From the NCBI GenBank assembly GCA_944376805.1, contig CALWDX010000006.1:30020-94019 (forward strand): a stretch of 64,000 bases of DNA. Reading direction: 5' to 3'. The stretch is from an uncultured Clostridia bacterium. GTDB lineage: Bacteria; Bacillota; Clostridia; Lachnospirales; CAG-274. Under the pieces are notes generated by a model. That model was not told where the DNA came from. It did not search any database and saw only the letters and a list, made by a program, of their open reading frames with translations. Numbering within the stretch: position 1 is the stretch's first letter; each line of letters starts with the position of its first letter. The position numbers and the translations under genes were made by a program. Shown here in pieces: positions 37,597 through 45,977 of the stretch.

Positions 37597-38958
37597 TTAT
37601 TCTAAAACTATGTTTAAAAGCTCATTTATGTTTGATACAGGACATATTTTTATATCTTTTATAGAAGAAACTTCTTTTAAATTATCTTTTGGAATAATAA
37701 CTGTTTTAAAACCTAATTTTAAAGCTTCCATAACACGCTTTTCACAAAAAGATATTGCTCGAAGCTCACCAGACAAACCAATTTCTCCAAAAATTAAAGT
37801 TTTTGCATCAATAGGCTTATTTTTATAACTAGATACAATAGAACAGACAACAGAAGCATCTAAGGCAGGTTCTAATATTTTTATACCACCAGCTAAATTT
37901 ACATAAATATCATAAGAACCTAATTGTAATTTTAATTTTTTTTCTAAAACTGCTATAAGTAAAATTACACGATTACTATCCATACCTGTTGCCATTCTTC
38001 TTGGTATATTAAAATTTGTATAACTTACTAAAGATTGAACTTCAGCAAGTATTGGTCTAGTACCTTCTATACTACAAGTTACACAAGAGCCATTAGCACC
38101 AATAGGGCGACCAGATAACATATATTCTGAAGGATTACTTATTTCTACAAGTCCTATTTGACGCATTTCAAATACACCTATTTCATTTGTAGAACCAAAA
38201 CGATTTTTAACAGCTCTAAGTATACGATAACTTGCAAGTCTTTCTCCTTCAAAATATAGTACAGTATCTACCATATGTTCAAGTATTCTAGGACCAGCTA
38301 TTGCACCATCTTTAGTAACATGTCCTACTATAAATATAGATATATTTTCCCCTTTACCTATACGCATTATTTTAGCTGTACATTCTCTAACTTGTGTTAC
38401 ACTTCCAGGTGCAGAAGACAAATCATCTAAAAAAACAGTTTGAATAGAATCTATAATAACTAAATCTGGTTTAATTTCTCTTATGGTATTTTCTATTATA
38501 TTAAAATTTGTTTCAGATAATAATAGTAAATTTTTTGTTGTTATATTTAATCTATTTGCTCTTAATTTTATTTGTTGTGCAGATTCTTCACCAGATACAT
38601 ATAATATCTTTTTTTCAGATTCTCCAACAGCTTGGCATATTTGCAAGAGTAATGTAGACTTACCAATACCAGGGTCACCACCTACTAATGTTAAAGAACC
38701 TTGAACTATACCACCACCTAAAACTCTATCTAATTCACCAATTTTAGTTTTTGTTCTAATTTCACTAATAGGAGCTATACTTTCTAAATCTAATGCTTTA
38801 TTTGTAGCAGTTATAGTATTAACTTTAGATTGAGAAGTTTTTTCAACAATTTCTTCAGAAAAAGTAGAAAAACTATTACAAGAAGGGCATTTACCAAGCC
38901 ATTTGCCAGTTTCGTATCCACATTCTTGACATATATATTTTGTTTTAATTTTTGCCAT
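37597..38958 (-). CDS. radA: DNA repair protein RadA
   Basis: 453 residues, standard length. Zinc finger CQECGYETGKWLGKCPSC at the N-terminus, Walker A GGDPGIGKSTLLLQI, the RadA-specific KNRFG motif in RAVKNRFGSTNEIG, and a C-terminal Lon-like domain (LAGGIKILEPALD, IFGEIGLSGELR). Role: branch migration and processing of recombination intermediates. It starts 17 bases after topB and is the last gene of the degV-lrp-aminotransferase-topB-radA run. Confidence 0.95.
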   Translation of the reverse strand: MAKIKTKYICQECGYETGKWLGKCPSCNSFSTFSEEIVEKTSQSKVNTITATNKALDLESIAPISEIRTKTKIGELDRVLGGGIVQGSLTLVGGDPGIGKSTLLLQICQAVGESEKKILYVSGEESAQQIKLRANRLNITTKNLLLLSETNFNIIENTIREIKPDLVIIDSIQTVFLDDLSSAPGSVTQVRECTAKIMRIGKGENISIFIVGHVTKDGAIAGPRILEHMVDTVLYFEGERLASYRILRAVKNRFGSTNEIGVFEMRQIGLVEISNPSEYMLSGRPIGANGSCVTCSIEGTRPILAEVQSLVSYTNFNIPRRMATGMDSNRVILLIAVLEKKLKLQLGSYDIYVNLAGGIKILEPALDASVVCSIVSSYKNKPIDAKTLIFGEIGLSGELRAISFCEKRVMEALKLGFKTVIIPKDNLKEVSSIKDIKICPVSNINELLNIVLE

Positions 38959-38975
38959 AAAAACTCCTTTTAATA

Positions 38976-41114
38976 TTATTTAATTATTACGTTAATGTTA
39001 CCAGTATCTAATAAAATTAAATCAGCTAATTTATCTTTTTTATCTTTTGTATCTATAATTTTTATATCTACAATTTTTTTATCTTTTATTAAATTTTTAG
39101 CTATTTCTTTATTTATAAATATATTATACTTTTCAAGACTATTTTTCCAAATAGTAAATTTACACCCTTTGTTCCAATTAGAACAGTAATAACCTTTGCT
39201 ATTTTCTAAAATATCATTATTACATTTAGGACATAAGCCAAACTTTTCTAATGACTTGTATTTATTTGATTTTTTATATTCATTATATTTTTTTTCATCA
39301 ACTATAATTTTACTATTAGCTTTTTTTGCATAGTCTACCAAAAAATTAACATATCTGTTTATACTATCCATAAATACTTTTGGTTCCATATTTCCTTTTG
39401 ATATAGAAGAAAGTCCTTTTTCCCACTTGCCAGTTGTTTCGGGTGATTTTAATTCTTTTGGTACTACTTCTATAAGGTTTATACCTTTTTCAGTAGGTAT
39501 TAAAGTTTTGCCTTTTCTTTCAACATAACCTACTTTTATTAAACGTTCTATAATAGATGCTCTTGTAGCAGGTGTACCAAGTCCAGATTCTTTTAATTGT
39601 TCTTTTAAATTTTCATTATCTACAAAGCGTCCAGCATTTTCCATAGCAGAAAGAAGTGTAGCTTCATTATATGGTTTAGGTGGAGTAGTTTTTTTAGTCA
39701 ATATTTGACATTTTTCATTTAAAACTTCTTGACCTTTTTTTACATTAGGCAAAATGTTTTCCTCTTTCTTTTCCTTTTCTGTTTTTAAATTTAATAACAT
39801 AAACCCTTCATTTTTTATAGTTGTGCCTTTTGTTATAAATAAATGATTTTCTATCTTTGTAGTAATTTTTGTAATGTCATAAATATAATTAGGATAAAAT
39901 ACAGCTATAAAACGTCTTACTATAAGGTCATATACATTAAATTCTTCCTTTGATAATGTTGATAAATTAGGTTTATATAAAGTAGGTATAATAGCGTGGT
40001 GATCTGTTACTTTATTGTCATCTATTATACGTTTTGTTATAGGTAATTTTTCTAAAGAAAATACATAATTTAAAAATTTACTATAATTATCTATATTGTT
40101 TAACATTTTTAATGTAGGCTCTAATTTTGAAACCATATCTTTAGATAAGTATCTACTATCTGTTCTAGGGTATGTAATAAGTTTTCTTTTTTCATATAAA
40201 TTTTGTGCTATTGATAATGTTTTTTGTGCTGAATATGAAAATTTTTTATTACATTCCCTTTGTAGTTCTGTTAAGTCATATAATAAAGGTGGTGGAACTT
40301 TTTTAGTTTCATTTTCTATATTTTCAACAATACCATTTTTATTTTTTATAGTTTCTAAAATATTTTTAGCTTTTTCTTTATCTAATATTTTAGTTTCGTT
40401 TTTTTCATCTATCCATATGCCCTTATAATATTGAGCTTTTTCTTCTAATGTTTTAAAATTTACTTCTATTTCAAAATATTCTTGAATTTTAAAATTTGCT
40501 ATTTCTTTGTGCTTATCTACTAATATAGCAAGGGTAGGGGTTTGAACACGTCCTATAGATAATAAAGAATTAAATTTTAATGTAAAACTACGAGATGCAT
40601 TTATACCTACAAGCCAATCAGCTTCAGACCTACATTTAGCAGATAAATAAAGATTGTCATATTCTTTACCATCTTTTAAATTTTTAAATCCATCTTTTAT
40701 AGCTTCATTTGTCATACTAGAAATCCATAATCTTTTAAAAGGTTTTGTACATTTTGTAATTTCATATATATATCTAAATATAAGTTCACCTTCACGCCCA
40801 CTATCAGTAGCACATATAAGCTCTTTTACACTTTCTAAATTTATAAGATTATGTATTATTTTTAATTGTTCTCTAGTATTTTTAATAGCTTTTAACTTTA
40901 GCTCTTTAGGTATTATAGGTAATGTATTCATATCCCATTTTTTCAAATTTTCGTCATATTCTTCAGGTTCATAAAGGGTTACTAAATGTCCAATAGCCCA
41001 AGATATAATATATTTATCATTATAAAGATATCCTTCACCTTTTTTAGTACAATTTAAAACTTTTGCAATATCCCTTGCTACAGAAGGCTTTTCTGCAATA
41101 ATTAAATAATTCAT
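38976..41114 (-). CDS. topB: DNA topoisomerase III
   Basis: 712 residues of a type IA topoisomerase: TOPRIM start MNYLIIAEKPSVARDIAKVL, acidic ICATDSGREGE, active-site tyrosine in ITYPRTDSRYLS, and GLGTPATRASIIERL. The C-terminus carries a single zinc-ribbon-like part (CPKCNNDILENSKGYYCSNW). Role: decatenation and removal of single-strand crossings during replication and recombination. Such TopB genes can be chromosomal housekeeping or carried by conjugative elements; the surrounding housekeeping genes and absence of transfer genes favour chromosomal. Confidence 0.93.
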   Translation of the reverse strand: MNYLIIAEKPSVARDIAKVLNCTKKGEGYLYNDKYIISWAIGHLVTLYEPEEYDENLKKWDMNTLPIIPKELKLKAIKNTREQLKIIHNLINLESVKELICATDSGREGELIFRYIYEITKCTKPFKRLWISSMTNEAIKDGFKNLKDGKEYDNLYLSAKCRSEADWLVGINASRSFTLKFNSLLSIGRVQTPTLAILVDKHKEIANFKIQEYFEIEVNFKTLEEKAQYYKGIWIDEKNETKILDKEKAKNILETIKNKNGIVENIENETKKVPPPLLYDLTELQRECNKKFSYSAQKTLSIAQNLYEKRKLITYPRTDSRYLSKDMVSKLEPTLKMLNNIDNYSKFLNYVFSLEKLPITKRIIDDNKVTDHHAIIPTLYKPNLSTLSKEEFNVYDLIVRRFIAVFYPNYIYDITKITTKIENHLFITKGTTIKNEGFMLLNLKTEKEKKEENILPNVKKGQEVLNEKCQILTKKTTPPKPYNEATLLSAMENAGRFVDNENLKEQLKESGLGTPATRASIIERLIKVGYVERKGKTLIPTEKGINLIEVVPKELKSPETTGKWEKGLSSISKGNMEPKVFMDSINRYVNFLVDYAKKANSKIIVDEKKYNEYKKSNKYKSLEKFGLCPKCNNDILENSKGYYCSNWNKGCKFTIWKNSLEKYNIFINKEIAKNLIKDKKIVDIKIIDTKDKKDKLADLILLDTGNINVIIK

Positions 41115-41125
41115 AAATTATCTCC

Positions 41126-42283
41126 TTATAAACTTTGTATAAATTTTTTTATACGAAGTAATGCTTCCTTTATTTCTTCAATAGAGTATGCATAAGAACA
41201 TCTTACAAAACCTTCACCACATTCACCAAAGGCAGTACCTGGAACTACTGCTACTTTTTTTTCATAAACTAAACGTTCACAAAATTCTTGTGAAGATAAA
41301 CCAGTAGATTTTATACAAGGAAATAGATAAAAAGCACCTAGAGCTTCAAAACATTCAATTCCCATTTCTCTAAAACCATTTAACATAAATTTTCTACGCA
41401 TATTATATTCTTTTCTCATTTTATATACATTTTCCATACAAGAAGTTAAAGCTTCAAGACCAGCATATTGGCTCATAGTAGGTGCACACATAATAATATA
41501 TTGATGTATTTTTGTCATAGCAGAAATAATATCTTTAGGACCAACAGCAAAACCTAAACGCCAACCTGTCATAGCAAAAGCTTTAGAAAATCCATTTAAA
41601 ACTATTGTTTTTTCATACATACCTTCAAATTGAGAAATAGAAGTATGTTGTATATTTTCATAAGTAAGCTCTGAATAAATTTCATCACTAATAACTAATA
41701 TATTTTTATCTTTTAAAATATTAGCTATTTTTTCTAAATCTTCTTTTTCCATAATAGCACCAGTAGGATTATTAGGATAAGATATAATAATAGCTTTTGT
41801 TTTATTATTTAATTTTGGTAAAATATCTTTTGGAGTTAATTTAAAATTGTTTTCAGCTTTTGTACTTATAACAACAGGTATACCACCACACATAGTTATA
41901 CAAGGTTTATAAGATACAAAACAAGGTTCTACTACTAAAACTTCATCACCAGGACAAACTACTGCCCTAAGTGCAAGGTCTATACCTTCACTAGCTCCAA
42001 CTGTAACTAATACTTGAGTTTTTGGACAATAATTAGTATTTAAAGTATTTTTTATATATTTTGATATTTCTTGTCTAAGTTCTAAAAGACCAGCATTAGA
42101 TGTATAAGTTGTTTTGCCTTGTTCTAATGTATATATTGCTTTTTCTGTACAAGTCCAAGGGGTATTAAAATCAGGTTCTCCCACACCAAGAGAGATTACC
42201 CCTTCAACTTCACTTGCAATATCAAAAAATTTTCTAATACCAGAATATGGTATATCTTGTATATGTTTTGATACTAAACTCAT
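41126..42283 (-). CDS. Aminotransferase class I/II (PatA/AspB-like)
   Basis: 385 residues of a fold-type I PLP enzyme: VTVGASEGIDLALRA, SYPNNPTGAIM (Asn), ISDEIYSELTY (Asp, Tyr) and the PLP lysine in NGFSKAFAMTGWRLGF, then the carboxylate arginine in GFVRCSYAYS. Substrate is not certain; family members transfer amino groups from aspartate, alanine or aromatic amino acids. It overlaps the Lrp-type regulator by 4 bases, so the two are co-translated and the regulator probably responds to the enzyme's substrate or product. Confidence 0.88.
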   Translation of the reverse strand: MSLVSKHIQDIPYSGIRKFFDIASEVEGVISLGVGEPDFNTPWTCTEKAIYTLEQGKTTYTSNAGLLELRQEISKYIKNTLNTNYCPKTQVLVTVGASEGIDLALRAVVCPGDEVLVVEPCFVSYKPCITMCGGIPVVISTKAENNFKLTPKDILPKLNNKTKAIIISYPNNPTGAIMEKEDLEKIANILKDKNILVISDEIYSELTYENIQHTSISQFEGMYEKTIVLNGFSKAFAMTGWRLGFAVGPKDIISAMTKIHQYIIMCAPTMSQYAGLEALTSCMENVYKMRKEYNMRRKFMLNGFREMGIECFEALGAFYLFPCIKSTGLSSQEFCERLVYEKKVAVVPGTAFGECGEGFVRCSYAYSIEEIKEALLRIKKFIQSL

Positions 42284-42771
42284 GGTGTTATAATTATCCT
42301 TTCATCATTTGGTGTGTTTTCATCTATTATAACTCCATGGTCTTTATATTTTTTTAGTACAAAATGAGTAGAAGTGCTAAGTACACAGTCTATAGTAGCT
42401 AATTTACTAGATACAAAAGAAGATATGTCTTTAATATTTTTGCCTTCTACAACAATTAATAAATCAAATGTGCCAGACATTAAGTATACAGATTTAACTT
42501 CATCAAAACTATATATTCTTTTGGCTATTTTGTCAAAACCCTGTTCTCTTTGAGGTGTAACCTTAACTTCTATTAAAGAAGTAATATAATCACCTTCTTT
42601 TTCTGTTTTATCCCAATTTATAAGAGTTGTATAGCCACATATAGTTTTATTTTGTTCTAATTTTTTTACAGTAGATTCTATATTTTCTTTTGTAGTTCCA
42701 AGCATACTTGCCATATCTTCAAAAGATATTCTACTGTTTTTTTCTAATAATTCTAATATATCATTTTCCAT
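42280..42771 (-). CDS. Lrp/AsnC-family transcriptional regulator
   Basis: 163 residues. N-terminal winged helix (DILELLEKNSRISFEDMASMLGTTKENIESTVKKL), C-terminal RAM effector domain with GDYITSLIEVKVTPQ and SGTFDLLIVVEG. Role: amino-acid-responsive DNA binding. Overlap with the aminotransferase gene by 4 bases points to a linked function. It follows degV by 8 bases. The target operator is not identified. Confidence 0.88.
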   Translation of the reverse strand: MENDILELLEKNSRISFEDMASMLGTTKENIESTVKKLEQNKTICGYTTLINWDKTEKEGDYITSLIEVKVTPQREQGFDKIAKRIYSFDEVKSVYLMSGTFDLLIVVEGKNIKDISSFVSSKLATIDCVLSTSTHFVLKKYKDHGVIIDENTPNDERIIITP

Positions 42772-42779
42772 AAAATCAC

Positions 42780-43655
42780 CTATGCATCAAATTTTTTTAT
42801 AAAACCAACACCAATAGCAGTAGCACCAGTATGAGCACCAACTGTTACACCTATATCAAATATAGGATAGCTTAATTTTATATTATATTTTTCATTTAAG
42901 TTTTTTTCAAGTTCTATTGCTTCATCTTTACAATGAGCGTGTGCTATTGCTACTTCATATTTGTTAATATCATCTTTAATATATTCATTAAATATTTTTA
43001 AAATTTCTGAAAGAGATTTTTTTCTGCCTCTAACTTTAGAGTGAGGTTCTAAAATACCATTATCTAATAATAGAATAGGTTTTATATTAAGTAAACTACC
43101 TGCTAGTGCAGAGGCTTTTCCTATTCTACCGCCTTTTTGTAAATATTCTAATGTATCAATTGTAAAAACTATTATACCCTCATGTTTTAATTGTTCCATT
43201 TTTTCAAATGTTTCTTCTATAGAAAAACCAGCTTTTTGCATTTTAGATGCTTCTATAACTAATAAACCTTGAGCAACTGTAGCTTTTCTAGAGTCTATTA
43301 CTAATATTTTTCTTTCTGGGTAATCCTCAAGCATTATATTAGCAGCATTTACAGCACTTTGATACGATCCACTAAGTTCTGAACAAATAGTAAAACATAG
43401 TATATCAAGTCCATTATCTAAATGTTTTTTAAAATATTCACAATAGTCTTCCATAGATGGTAAAGAAGTTTTTGGAATGATTTTTTCAGAAACAATCTTT
43501 TCATAAAAATCATATATTTTTATATCTATATTTTCTTTTAAATAATTCTCTTTATCAAATGAAATATAAAAAGGTACAACATCAATATTAAATTGTTGTC
43601 TTAAATTTTCAGGTAAATCACAAGAACTATCTGATAAAATAATAAAGTTTGACAT
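42780..43655 (-). CDS. DegV family fatty-acid-binding protein
   Basis: 291 residues: IILSDSSCDLPE at the N-terminus, SLPSMEDYCEYF (the TSxPS region), TICSELSGSYQSA, and IGVTVGAHTGATAIGVGFI near the C-terminus, all DegV signatures. Known biochemistry: binds a fatty acid and presents it to fatty acid kinase FakA in phospholipid synthesis. No fakA is nearby. First gene of the run to radA, with a strong promoter. Confidence 0.9.
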   Translation of the reverse strand: MSNFIILSDSSCDLPENLRQQFNIDVVPFYISFDKENYLKENIDIKIYDFYEKIVSEKIIPKTSLPSMEDYCEYFKKHLDNGLDILCFTICSELSGSYQSAVNAANIMLEDYPERKILVIDSRKATVAQGLLVIEASKMQKAGFSIEETFEKMEQLKHEGIIVFTIDTLEYLQKGGRIGKASALAGSLLNIKPILLLDNGILEPHSKVRGRKKSLSEILKIFNEYIKDDINKYEVAIAHAHCKDEAIELEKNLNEKYNIKLSYPIFDIGVTVGAHTGATAIGVGFIKKFDA

Positions 43656-43688
43656 AAAAACCTCCTAAATAAAATAAATCATAATAAC

Positions 43689-43717
43689 ATTTTAAGTATA
43701 TGTATAAATTATGTCAA
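43689..43717 (-). promoter_or_regulatory. Promoter of the degV-to-radA operon
   Basis: On the minus strand TTGACA (43717-43712), 17 nt, TAAAAT (43694-43689), then AGGAGG and ATG 43655. Confidence 0.7.
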
Positions 43718-44047
43718 TATAAATATTTATAAAAATATAAGAAAACAAAAGAAAATAAAAGAAAATAAAGAAAAAATAAAGATATAAAAATATATATTAA
43801 ATTTTGTTAAATATATAAAATATTAAAAAAACCTTAAAATAAGCCATTTACACATATATAAAATATACAATATAGTTTTTAAATATATATGTAATTAAAG
43901 GAAAAATGCCTAAATAAGTTTAAAATGAGTTAATTTAAGACTTTTAATTATGCTAATTTTATGTTATAATACATATAATTTTTTGATAAAAATATTTATA
44001 TTATCAAAATTATAATAATTATTAAATTTTTAGGAGTGTGATTTTAT
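43718..44047. other. Non-coding AT-rich gap between divergent degV and the CNNM gene
   Basis: Long A/T runs without a credible ORF. A TATAAT at 43965-43970 is the best -10 for the plus-strand gene, but its -35 (TTTTAA) is poor. AGGAGTG at 44032-44038 is the ribosome-binding site of the CNNM gene. Confidence 0.45.
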
Positions 44048-45304
44048 TTGGAAACTGCCAGTTTGCAGATTATAATCTTAGTTATTTTAATTGGTTTTTC
44101 AGCATTTTTTTCAATGTCAGAAACAGCTCTTACTTCAATTAGTAAAATAAGGCTTAGAACAATGATTGACGAAAATGTAAAAAATGCTACTCTTATACAA
44201 AGTGTATTAGAAGACCCAGGTAAACTTTTAAGTGCAATATTAATAGGTAATAACCTTGTTAATATTGGTGCATCTTCTTTAGCTACAGTTATTATTGTAG
44301 ATGCTGTTGGTAGTAAAGGTGTTGGTATTGCAACAGGTGTACTTACAGTTATTATTCTTATATTTGGTGAAATTACACCAAAAACTTTTGCTACTAAAAA
44401 TGCTGAAAAAGTTTCTCTTACTGTTGTAAAATTTATTAAACTTTGTATGCTAGTATTTACACCTTTTATAATTATTTTAAATTTTATAACAGGATTTATT
44501 TTAAAACTTTTAGGAGTTAAAAAAGATGCTAAAACACCAACTATTACAGAATCTGAACTTCTTACAATGGTTAATGTTAGCCACGAAGAAGGTGTTTTAG
44601 AAATAGATGAAAGAGAAATGATAAATAATGTAGTATATTTTGCTAATAGTGATGCAGAAGATGTAATGGTTCCAAGGACAGACATTATAGCAATTAATGT
44701 TGAAGCTACTCATGAAGAACTTACTGCTTTATTTAAAGAAGAAACTTGTTCAAGAATGCCAGTTTATGAAGAAACTATTGATAATATAATTGGTATAATT
44801 TCTTTAAAAGATTTATTATTTGTAGATAGGTCTAAAGAATTTAGTATAAGAGATTATATGAGAGAGCCTTTCTTTACTTATGAATCTAAATGTCTTAGAG
44901 AATTATTTGCTGAAATGCGTATTAATAGAATACCTATGGCTGTTATTTTAGACGAATATGGTGGTACATCTGGTATAGTTACTCTTGAAGATATGTTAGA
45001 AGAAATAGTAGGTGACCTTGCTGATGAATATGATGAACATGATGAAGATATAAAAATTATCAAAGATAATGAGTATATTATTGAAGGTGCTACTAAAATA
45101 GAAGATGTAAATGAAATGCTTGGTACAAAATTTGAATCTGAAGATTTTGAATCTATAGGTGGAGTTATTATAGAAACTCTTGGTAAGTTTCCAGATAAAG
45201 GTGATACTATAAAAATTGGTAGTGTAAAATTTATAGTTGAAGAAATAGAAAAAAATAGAATAGTAACACTTAGAGTTTTAACAGGTATTACAGAAAATGA
45301 ATAA
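44048..45304 (+). CDS. CNNM/CorC-type membrane protein (hemolysin-like, DUF21-CBS-CorC)
   Basis: 418 residues, TTG start behind AGGAGTG. Residues 1-170: DUF21/CNNM membrane domain (FSAFFSMSETALTSIS, LIGNNLVNIGASS, FGEITPKTFATKNAE). Residues 190-330: two CBS motifs (VPRTDIIAINVE, RINRIPMAVILDEYGGTSGI). Residues 335-418: CorC_HlyC domain (IEGATKIEDVNEML). The old name hemolysin is misleading; the family exports Mg2+ or Co2+, with CBS domains binding nucleotides. Its last codons lie inside a 64-bp palindrome. Confidence 0.9.
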   Translation: METASLQIIILVILIGFSAFFSMSETALTSISKIRLRTMIDENVKNATLIQSVLEDPGKLLSAILIGNNLVNIGASSLATVIIVDAVGSKGVGIATGVLTVIILIFGEITPKTFATKNAEKVSLTVVKFIKLCMLVFTPFIIILNFITGFILKLLGVKKDAKTPTITESELLTMVNVSHEEGVLEIDEREMINNVVYFANSDAEDVMVPRTDIIAINVEATHEELTALFKEETCSRMPVYEETIDNIIGIISLKDLLFVDRSKEFSIRDYMREPFFTYESKCLRELFAEMRINRIPMAVILDEYGGTSGIVTLEDMLEEIVGDLADEYDEHDEDIKIIKDNEYIIEGATKIEDVNEMLGTKFESEDFESIGGVIIETLGKFPDKGDTIKIGSVKFIVEEIEKNRIVTLRVLTGITENE

Positions 45305-45358
45305 AACAAATAAAAAGAGTTAGTTTAAACTAACTCTTTTTATTTGTTTTATTCATTT
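45295..45358. terminator. 64-bp perfect palindrome, bidirectional terminator between convergent genes
   Basis: Arms 45295-45326 and 45327-45358 are exact reverse complements with no unpaired centre (middle GAGTTAGTTTAAACTAACTC). The stop codon of the CNNM gene lies inside the left arm. A/T-rich outer parts give U-runs in both transcripts. Confidence 0.85.
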
Positions 45359-45363
45359 ATAAC

Positions 45364-45633
45364 TTATTTACCTAAACAATTTTCAAATAATTGAAGCTTA
45401 TTCTGAAGTAGAAGTTCTAATTTAGTAATACTATCTACCATATTATTTACAGATTTATTAATAGCAAGTAATTCTTCAACACTTTCTGATTTTGCAACTA
45501 TTTTTTGAATTTTTTCACCTTCAGTATTTAAAATGTGTGATAAAGCTGTTTGTTCTAAAGTTACAGAAGTAATAATATCTGTAATAGTTTGTTCTCTTGT
45601 TCCTGTCTCTGGTGTAATTATTGGCATACCCAT
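45364..45633 (-). CDS. Small conserved coiled-coil protein of spore formers, function unknown
   Basis: 89 residues. Starts MGMPIITPETGTREQTITDI and continues with SVTLEQTALSHILNTEGEKI, then heptad-rich helices (LLAINKSVNNMVDSITKLEL, LLQNKLQLF). This pattern is familiar from small proteins and collagen-like exosporium protein tails in Bacillus and Clostridia, so a spore-surface role is plausible but not shown. AGGAA ten bases before the ATG. It stands alone between two hairpin clusters. Confidence 0.7.
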   Translation of the reverse strand: MGMPIITPETGTREQTITDIITSVTLEQTALSHILNTEGEKIQKIVAKSESVEELLAINKSVNNMVDSITKLELLLQNKLQLFENCLGK

Positions 45634-45726
45634 AGTTAAAAACTTCCTAAAGTTATATTTTTAAAAAATTTTAGTAATATAATTATAATAAATTTACTAC
45701 TAATTTATATTATGATAATAAATAAA

Positions 45727-45750
45727 AAGTGTTACAAATAAGTAACACTT
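45727..45750. repeat. Hairpin AAGTGTTAC/GTAACACTT
   Basis: 9-bp perfect stem (45727-45735, 45742-45750), 6-nt loop; a third copy TGTAACACTTT lies at 45761-45771. Position is upstream of the small coiled-coil gene. Confidence 0.5.
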
Positions 45751-45895
45751 AATCTATAAATGTAACACTTTATGTAACTATAAAAAATGTTAGTCCAATA
45801 ATTAAAATAAAACATATAACAGTTATTAAAATTCAATTAAATACAACAGGATTACTAAGTAATAAGTTTTTTTATTATGTGAGAAATATTAAAAT

Positions 45896-45969
45896 AAAAA
45901 ACTATTAACCATTGGGATAATAGTTTTTTAGCATATGTACATATGCTAAGTATATCTACAGATATACTT
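45896..45969 (-). terminator. Three consecutive hairpins after the chemoreceptor gene
   Basis: Reading from the chemoreceptor stop: AAGTATATCT/AGATATACTT (45948-45957, 45960-45969), the 20-bp perfect palindrome TAGCATATGTACATATGCTA (45929-45948), and AAAAACTATTA/TAATAGTTTTT (45897-45907, 45918-45928), which with the following T-rich minus strand is a standard intrinsic terminator. Confidence 0.7.
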
Positions 45970-45977
45970 AAAACATA

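Noticed and set aside
38976..41114. topB as a sign of a conjugative element
   Set aside because: No relaxase, coupling protein, integrase or att-like repeats nearby; neighbours are chromosomal housekeeping genes.
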